This document shows positions 55,690 to 64,000 of a DNA stretch of 64,000 bases, one piece after another; the first letter of the stretch is position 1, and every line of letters starts with the position of its first letter. Source of the DNA: Neocallimastix lanati (nom. inval.). Lineage: Eukaryota > Neocallimastigomycota > Neocallimastigomycetes > Neocallimastigales > Neocallimastigaceae. Both the position numbers and the translations under genes were made by a program. The notes below the pieces were generated by a model that was given only the letters and a program-made list of their open reading frames with translations, was not told the origin of the DNA and did no database searches. The stretch lies in NCBI GenBank assembly GCA_016946835.1, contig JACVTC010000224.1, forward strand, positions 1 to 64,000, in the 5' to 3' direction.

Positions 55690-55987
55690 ATCTGTTCCAT
55701 CAGAACATCCTTCGAAGAGACATATTGTCCCATTTACATATCTTTATTTGATTTTTTCAGGGTATAAAATTATTTAATAAAATAAATTCATTAGTTATGT
55801 TCTCCAACATCCGTATCATATAATCATTCACTAGTTTTATCATCTTCTTCATAATAATTGATATTATTTACATATAATTCCTCTTTTTTTTTAGGAATTA
55901 TTAGTTCTTCTGGAATAATTAATCTATCATTCACATGTTCAATTAATCCAGAGAATTTTGTTTTGTCATTAATGTTTATTTCTTCTC

Positions 55988-56027
<40 letters not shown>

Positions 56028-56780
56028 CAGAGCCCTTACGTCTTTAAAATTAGAATTATTGTCATAATTACTGGCACTGTCTGGATCAGTAATTTTATTT
56101 ACTAAATGTAAAGACTTCTTTGGATACTATTTTAATGTTGTCCCTACTTGAAGTTTTTCTTGCCTCCCTTTATAGTTATTCCATTTTTTTCTTCCTATTG
56201 TAATTGCAGTTTTTGGTTGAATGTCCTTTAACTTCATAAATGTGACAGTATAGTTTATTATTGTCTTTATTATAATTATTATATTGGCCACCATATGGCT
56301 TTCCTCTGTTCTTAGAGTTAGAGCTATTGTTAATATGGTTGTTGTGTTGATTTTTTCTGGAGGAATTCCATTGGATCATCTTTCTCAATGGTTTTGTTGT
56401 CTTACCAGTTTTCTAGGTAAGGTTTCCCAGAAATAAATCCCTTGAGATTGTTAAGATATTGGTTTGAGTCACTGTTCAAATTAATTTGAATGATATTTTT
56501 ATTAATTGTCCGATAATACAATATGAGGATATTTTAATTTTTCCTTATCAGTGATCTCCACATGTTGCTCTTTCATATTATCAAAAGTTTCTTTCGGTAA
56601 GTTCTAGACTTCCGATGATTTGAGTTCTACCTCTGGCTTTAATACTTTTTAAACTTAATTAAACCAGTATTTCATATATCAGAATTGGACTTTTCATGGA
56701 GACATTGATCCTTAGCTAAGTTAAAGTCATGCATGATTTCGTAGCGGTGAAGTATAAATGATGAAAGGTGTAATAAAATA
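55690..56780 (-). pseudogene. copia-like gag and protease relic
   Basis: Minus-strand pieces: MHDFNLAKDQCLHEKSNSDI (about 56755), KEQHVEITDKEKLKYPHIVL (about 56570), an Asn-rich stretch with LYCHIYEVKGHSTKNC (about 56250), then KTKFSGLIEHVNDRLIIPEE and TSEWLYDTDVGEHN (about 55825). A zinc knuckle followed by a W-L-Y-D-T-x-x-x-E-H protease loop is the order and form of Ty1/copia elements. The second Cys of the knuckle (C-x2-C-x4-H-x4-C) is Tyr, the protease loop reads DTDVGEH, and stops and shifts break every segment. A T43 run (about 55991-56025) interrupts it. RT and integrase are absent. Confidence 0.65.
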
Positions 56781-58490
<1,710 letters not shown>

Positions 58491-59147
58491 ATGTTTGCAA
58501 TTCAAAACATTTTGAGAGCACTTTTTTTCATTATTCTTTATTTCCAATTAGTCGATGCTCGACGAACTATGAGTATAGAGGACGTATTGAAAATCAAGAA
58601 CGAAAATTACGTTAGTTTCTATTGCAAAAACGATATTTGTGTTGAAACAGCTCCCATATATGAAGATGAAACTGTTAAAATTCCGGATAAAAATGGTAAC
58701 ATAACAACATATATTGTTCACACCTGTGATGAGACAGAAATGGAGTATAATATTTGCAAAAATACAGAGTGTAATGCTGATTCCGATTGCTTGTCCAATA
58801 AATGTATAAATAAGCAATGTACCTATAATGACGATGAGCCGATAATTCACTGCGATGACACTTATGTCCCTGGTTTCCTTTTTATTAAAGGAAGTTCATA
58901 TATGCATTGCGGTAAGCCGTGGGGTTATCATTGTAAAAGCAATGATGAATGCTCTTCTAAAATATGCAACGAAATTTGTACCAAACAAAGTAATAGATAT
59001 GATGAAAACGGAGGTCGCGTCGGGTTTGGTCTTATATATGTTATTTTTTTTGGATGCATACTAATATTTGTATTTGCCATGGGATTAACTATTTGCGTCT
59101 GTCATTTCTTTACGAAAGAAAGAAAAAAAATAAATATCAAATACTGA
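58491..59147 (+). CDS. Cys-rich single-pass membrane protein
   Basis: 218 residues from ATG 58491 to TGA. Hydrophobic N-terminus (residues 1-22, ending ...LVDA) is a signal peptide; residues about 178-207 are a strongly hydrophobic transmembrane segment followed by a short basic tail (KERKKINIKY). This is type I topology with the Cys-rich part outside or luminal. The ectodomain has about 16 Cys, including two similar modules, CNADSDCLSNKCINKQC (residues 93-109) and CKSNDECSSKICNEIC (about 148-163), of the form C-x5-C-x4-C-x3-4-C. One potential N-glycosylation site (NIT). No stop or shift, coding-like composition. I cannot assign a family; disulfide-rich binding or receptor-like roles are guesses. 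It lies 247 bp upstream of the dockerin-bearing gene on the same strand. Confidence 0.8.
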   Translation: MFAIQNILRALFFIILYFQLVDARRTMSIEDVLKIKNENYVSFYCKNDICVETAPIYEDETVKIPDKNGNITTYIVHTCDETEMEYNICKNTECNADSDCLSNKCINKQCTYNDDEPIIHCDDTYVPGFLFIKGSSYMHCGKPWGYHCKSNDECSSKICNEICTKQSNRYDENGGRVGFGLIYVIFFGCILIFVFAMGLTICVCHFFTKERKKINIKY

Positions 59148-59394
59148 TTGCAAATTTAAAAATAAATATCAAATACAGCATTGCAAATTTATCATAATAT
59201 TATTTCAATAACATAATCAACAACAACACAATTGCTATTTGTATGCATTAAGGTGTATTATATTTGAAATAGTATTGTTGATTATAATTAGATATAAAAT
59301 TTAAAATGATTTTGTATTTTAAAACATTAAAGTAAATAAAAATTATTTGTCATACTTAAATATTGTGAAATTTTAATTTACAATAATAAACATC

Positions 59395-61331
59395 ATGAAG
59401 AAGTTACTATATGCTATTATTATTATATGGTTTACAACAATAGTTGCTAATGCAGAAAACAACCTTGATGCAAACTGGATGAATGGTCTTGATCCTACAT
59501 TGAAGGTTAACCAAATTCATATTCCTGGAACTCATGATAGCGGATCATATGCTATAAATGTACCTTTTCTAGAACTTTTTACGGAAACACAAGCTTTAGA
59601 TATCATAGAACAGCTAGAATCCGGAATTAGATACCTTGATATAAAGAGTAGGTTTTGATGATCTCGGTGATGAAATGTATCTTTGTCATTCAAGTTATAG
59701 TTGTAGAGATCGCAAGTAAAGAGTTTCTAACTCTTAAGGATGCACGGAGTAAAATCGTTATCCTTACTAATTGGGAACTTACCTATGGAGACAAAAATGA
59801 AGACGGTAAAACTGGTAAATATACTTTAGGAATTCCAACACGTGTTCCTACTGGAATGAGTAATTGTTTAGAGTATTGTAGTGTGGATTCTAAAGTTAAA
59901 TGCCAAAGTGATGGTTCCAAATGTTGGCCTAGTATATGGAATAAATACTTCCGTATTCAAGATGCTCATAATTTAGAATACTAAGATAAATGGGATTTAA
60001 TATCTGACATTTTAAACAATAGAATTGGATCTAAAGATCTTTATAACAATGATCTAGAAGAGGATACTACTGCAAACTTTTATAATCCATTTTATAAAAA
60101 TCTTCTTACTCTCAATTTTTTGAATGTTGTAAAGGCATATTCATTTTGGCATGGTGTCACTGGATTTTTCACTAATTTTATAGACAATTCAGCATCACAT
60201 ATAAACAAGGAATTAGTTACATACATTAACGGTCTTGAAAACAAGTATTCATATCCAATTCCCAATGAATGGACTATTATGGATTATCCATCTTCTGATG
60301 TTGTACGTGCAATTTATAATCTCAATGATCTCACATATGCTGATCGTGTAGCCGAAGAATTAGAAAAAAATAAAGTTGAAATTTTGGGATTTAAGGCATG
60401 GACAGACTCTAAATATTTCTTTTCTTCAATTTTTTCAATATTAGGCAAAAGAGACCAAGATAGCAATACTACAAAAGCTTGTCTTCAACGTAAGTTGCTA
60501 ATCGATAAAGATGACAACCATCGTGATTTAATAAAAACCAGTTACAAATGTGTAGAAAATGAATTGAATCAATGGCGTATTAAAATAAGTGATGAGGGTA
60601 AATTTTACTCTATTATTTCAGTATATGATGACAAATGTTTGAGCTATTCAGATAATACCTGGAATATGCAGAAATGCGAGAAAAATAATAAAGATATAGA
60701 TTTCATTATTAAAGAAGGAAGAATATGTGCCCGTCTAAATGAATCAAAATGCATAGATGGTAGATACGATCTCATTCCTGTAATATCAAAATCCCCAATA
60801 TACAACAATTTAACTTGTTCAATGATATTTGCTATGCACGGAATTAAATGTTGTTCCGATCCAAATACTGAAGTTTCATATGTAGATAATTTTGGTAATT
60901 GGGGTATAGAGAATGGTAAATTATGTGGTATTGGTTATACAAGATGTGCTTGGAGTACTTTTGGATATCCATGCTGTTCTTCTGTGAATCCAGAAGTTCA
61001 AGAAGAAGATGCTAGAGGTTCATATGGTATACAAGATGATAACTGGTGTGGTATTGGCGAGCCTATATATGATACTAATGTTCGTATTAAAAACAAGAAA
61101 ACTCAAGAGTGCCTTATAACCAATTTACATTCAGATGACACTGTACTTTTATTAGGTGATTGTAACCATAGTATATGGACTTATGAGAATGAAATGTTAA
61201 CTCTAAAAGCTACTGGTAAATGTTTATTTGCCATGAATTCTCAAAACGTGAGAATGACTGAATGTGACAAAGGTGATGAACAAATAAACCACCATATCCA
61301 TTTCAAGATAGTCGACAACAAGTATATTTAA
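59395..61331 (+). pseudogene. secreted PI-PLC-like phosphodiesterase with two dockerins, broken
   Basis: ATG 59395 begins a signal peptide (MKKLLYAIIIIWFTTIVANA, residues 1-20). The PI-PLC X-type domain shows IHIPGTHDSG (first catalytic His, residue 47), GIRYLDIKSR and, one frame on, MYLCHSSYSC (second His). A later frame resumes at FLTLKDARSKIVILTNW and runs to 61331. The stretch normally found between the second His and the DARSKIVI strand (roughly 60 residues) is missing, and an in-frame TAA at 59982 follows HNLEY. After the catalytic region come lectin-like beta-trefoil pieces (ACLQRKLL..., NVRIKNKKTQECLI...) surrounding two fungal dockerins. So: an extra T near 59652-59655, an internal deletion, a second frame change and one nonsense codon. 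This is a decayed copy of a secreted enzyme cleaving phosphoinositide-type phosphodiesters. Confidence 0.85.
60816..61055 (+). other. tandem fungal dockerin (CBM10-type) domains
   Basis: Domain 1 (60816-60932): C, then HGIKCCSDPNTEVSYVD, GNWGIENGKLCGIG. Domain 2 (60945-61055): CAWSTFGYPCCSS, NPEV, D, GSYGIQDDNWCGIG. Both have the C...G-x2-CC-S...D...G-x-[WY]-G-[IV]-x-[ND]-x-x-x-CGI pattern of fungal dockerins, which tether enzymes to cellulosome scaffolds of anaerobic fungi. Domain 1 has Leu in place of the usual Trp of WCGI. They are tandem, as is common for these domains. Confidence 0.88.
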
Positions 61332-61405
61332 ATGGTTATATATTAATATTATTAAGTTTATTATGTCATGCATAAATTTATATTAACAATCATTTTAACC
61401 ATTCT

Positions 61406-61406
<1 letters not shown>

Positions 61407-61447
<41 letters not shown>

Positions 61448-62310
61448 CTAGGAAGAGAATACACTTCCAGTGCTTTATTAAATAGATTAAAATATTTTTA
61501 TGTATTATATATTTTTTTTAAAATAAAAAATACATTATATAATTTATATATATTATTTATAGATAAAAATAAAATATATATAATATATAATAAGATTAAT
61601 AAAAATAAAAAATAAAATTAAACATAAACAAATTTTAATTAATTATAGAAAATTTAATGTTAATAAAGAATAAAAATAAGTTCAAAAGTTAAAAAAATTT
61701 CGGTGTGATGTATACAATGTGGAGTAACATGATCACCAGTTTTAAATCTAAAATAATAAAAGAAAGAAGTAACATCTTTAAAATAGAAAGTGTGGTATCC
61801 ACTAAAACTCTCCCCTGAACCACAAGAAAGATCATCAACAAGTTGAATTACCTACTTAATAGGTTTTATGTTCGGAACTGTGTTGCTAGTAAAATGTGTA
61901 TTGATGATATAATTAACAGGACTTCTCACTGCACCGTTCTTTTGCCATATCGGTACGACGTCGGCACTCTTGGTAATGAAAGAGTTTTTTTTACTAAACC
62001 TCTCTCAAAAAGTAACTCATGAGAGCTACTGATGTTCGGTATTGTATTAGCAAGATATTCAGCAAGTCCCCACAATATACGGAACAGTAGACCTCTGTGA
62101 ACTTTTTTATGAGTTGTTCACTTAAAATATCGAATTATAGATCATCTAAAGCTGAAATTCCACGAAGAAGGAATATATAAATATATCTGTTTATGAAATT
62201 TTCATATTCTAAAATATTAGAATATGAAGGAAGTAAGGAAAGATTCCTTTCTTTATTTGCAAATAAAATGAAAAGGTCATCGATGATAAATATTCTGTGT
62301 AACTCGTATT
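61407..62310 (-). mobile_element. LINE fragment, copy 2 (3' end, diverged)
   Basis: T38 at 61407-61444 is the poly-A tail on the minus strand, followed by the LINE stem-loop (61451-61468). Upstream, minus-strand sequence matches copy 1: GGGGAGAGTTT with TTTTAAAGATGTTACTTCT (copy 1 17022-17070), CCGACGTCGTAC, TCCTTCTT with GGGACTTTAG-like sequence, and TTTCATCGATGA near the 5' edge. It corresponds to about 16560-17271 of copy 1. Frames are broken. It lies 75 bp behind the stop of the dockerin gene, in the opposite orientation. Confidence 0.85.
61451..61468 (-). other. LINE 3' stem-loop, copy 2
   Basis: The same 18-mer as at 17248-17265, in inverse orientation: 5-bp stem and 8-nt loop, 6 nt from the poly-A tail. 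Confidence 0.7.
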
Positions 62311-62488
62311 TTATACATTTGTTATATATATAATAAATGTATTTATGTGATATACGTTCCTATATAAAGAATCATGAATCATGAATGTACTATCTACAAA
62401 TGTTTTATAATATTGAATAAATAAATAGCATATCATATCAATCATAATAATAATAGTAATAACAAAACAACAACAACAAAATAAAAAG
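62311..62488. other. short AT-rich spacer
   Basis: Contains an inverted repeat ATACATTT/AAATGTAT (about 62312-62341) and AATCATG direct repeats. No gene. Confidence 0.4.
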
Positions 62489-64000
62489 AACTAAAATAAA
62501 ATAAAATAAAATAAAATAAATAAAATAAAATAAAATAAAATAAAATAAAATAAAATAAAATAAAATAAAATAAAATAAAATAAATAAAATAAAATAAAAT
62601 AAAATAAAATAAAATAAAATAAAATAAAATAAAATAAAATAAAATAAAATAAAATAAAATAAAATAAAATAAAATAAAATAAAATAAAATAAAATAAAAT
62701 AAAATAAAATAAAATAAAATAAAATAAAATAAAATAAAATAAAATAAAATAAAATAAAATAAAATAAAATAAAATAAAATAAAATAAATAAAATAAAATA
62801 AAATAAAATAAAATAAAATAAAATAAAATAAAATAAAATAAAATAAAATAAAATAAAATAAAATAAAATAAAATAAAATAAAATAAAATAAAATAAATAA
62901 AATAAAATAAAATAAAATAAAATAAAATAAAATAAAATAAAATAAAATAAAATAAAATAAAATAAAATAAAATAAAATAAAATAAAATAAAATAAAATAA
63001 AATAAAATAAAATAAATAAATAAAATAAAATAAATAAAATAAAATAAAATAAAATAAAATAAAATAAAATAAAATAAAATAAAATAAAATAAAATAAAAT
63101 AAAATAAAATAAAATAAAATAAAATAAAATAAAATAAAATAAAATAAAATAAAATAAAATAAAATAAAATAAAATAAAATAAAATAAAATAAAATAAAAT
63201 AAAATAAAATAAAATAAAATAAAATAAAATAAAATAAAATAAAATAAAATAAAATAAAATAAAATAAAATAAAATAAAATAAAATAAAATAAAATAAAAT
63301 AAAATAAAATAAAATAAAATAAAATAAAATAAAATAAAATAAAATAAAATAAAATAAAATAAAATAAAATAAAATAAAATAAAATAAAATAAAATAAAAT
63401 AAAATAAAATAAAATAAAATAAAATAAAATAAAATAAAATAAAATAAAATAAAATAAAATAAAATAAAATAAAATAAAATAAAATAAAATAAAATAAAAT
63501 AAAATAAAATAAAATAAAATAAAATAAAATAAAATAAAATAAAATAAAATAAAATAAAATAAATAAAATAAAATAAAATAAAATAAAATAAAATAAAATA
63601 AAATAAAATAAAATAAAATAAAATAAAATAAAATAAAATAAAATAAAATAAAATAAAATAAAATAAAATAAAATAAAATAAAATAAAATAAAATAAAATA
63701 AAATAAAATAAAATAAAATAAAATAAATAAAATAAAATAAAATAAAATAAAATAAAATAAAATAAAATAAAATAAAATAAAATAAAATAAAATAAAATAA
63801 AATAAAATAAAATAAAATAAATAGTTGAAATATGAATATAAAGTACAGATTGAATAAAATAAAATAAAATAAAATAAAATAAAATAAAATAAAATAAAAT
63901 AAAATAAAATAAAATAAAATAAAATAAAATAAAATAAAATAAAATAAAATAAAATAAAATAAAATAAAATAAAATAAAATAAAATAAAATAAAATAAAAT
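62489..64000. repeat. (AAAAT)n pentanucleotide satellite
   Basis: About 300 near-perfect AAAAT units reaching the window edge. There are rare 4-bp AAAT slips (for example near 62520, 62583, 62787, 62894, 63012, 63563, 63725) and one 32-bp unique interruption at about 63822-63853 (ATAGTTGAAATATGAATATA...). Full length unknown. Confidence 0.97.

Overview
The window is eukaryotic and extremely AT-rich. It has long A/T homopolymers, triplet and pentanucleotide microsatellites, and Asn-rich proteins. The best taxonomic clue is at 60.8-61.1 kb, where two tandem domains carry the Cys/Trp/Gly pattern of fungal non-catalytic dockerins (CBM10 type). Those domains are typical of anaerobic gut fungi (Neocallimastigomycota), and I read the window as a genome fragment of such a fungus. 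All translations and alignments were done by hand.

Layout. 1-1.5 kb is low-complexity DNA with a two-copy duplication. 1,509-10,769 is a complete minus-strand Ty3/gypsy retrotransposon: LTRs, target duplication, tRNA primer site, polypurine tract, gag and pol. Its gag/pol junction has a textbook -1 frameshift signal. Five coding lesions (one nonsense, four frame changes) break it, although its two LTRs differ by only one substitution and five indels. 10.8-13.3 kb is AT-rich but unusually dense in perfect hairpins, ending in seven hairpins within 290 bp. A gypsy RNase H relic (minus, 13.8-14.1 kb) follows, then a 5'-truncated LINE (plus, 14.95-17.3 kb), then a second gypsy RT/RNase H relic (plus, 17.5-18.8 kb) riddled with poly-A/poly-T tracts.

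18.8-28 kb and 31.2-50.9 kb are deserts of homopolymers and short tandem repeats. Between them lies the clearest host gene: a five-exon minus-strand gene (28,093-31,189) coding for a predicted 727-residue nuclear-type protein. It has an N-terminal helical, Myb/SANT-like region and a long Asn-rich tail. All four introns have GT...AG ends and compatible phases.

50.9-56.8 kb holds decayed repeats: a diverged direct-repeat pair 3.8 kb apart that flanks a broken unknown minus-strand coding region, and a relic of a copia-like gag-protease. 58.5-61.3 kb is a small plus-strand cluster. It contains a Cys-rich, single-pass secretory-pathway membrane protein and a secreted PI-PLC-like phosphodiesterase carrying two fungal dockerins inside a beta-trefoil-like region. 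The phosphodiesterase copy is broken by frame changes, an internal deletion and a nonsense codon. A second, diverged LINE copy lies tail-to-tail behind it (61.4-62.3 kb). The last 1.5 kb is an (AAAAT)n satellite running off the window edge.

The retroelements account for most recognisable coding sequence. The two items that most deserve follow-up are the dockerin-tagged phosphodiesterase and the complete frameshift cassette of the gypsy element.
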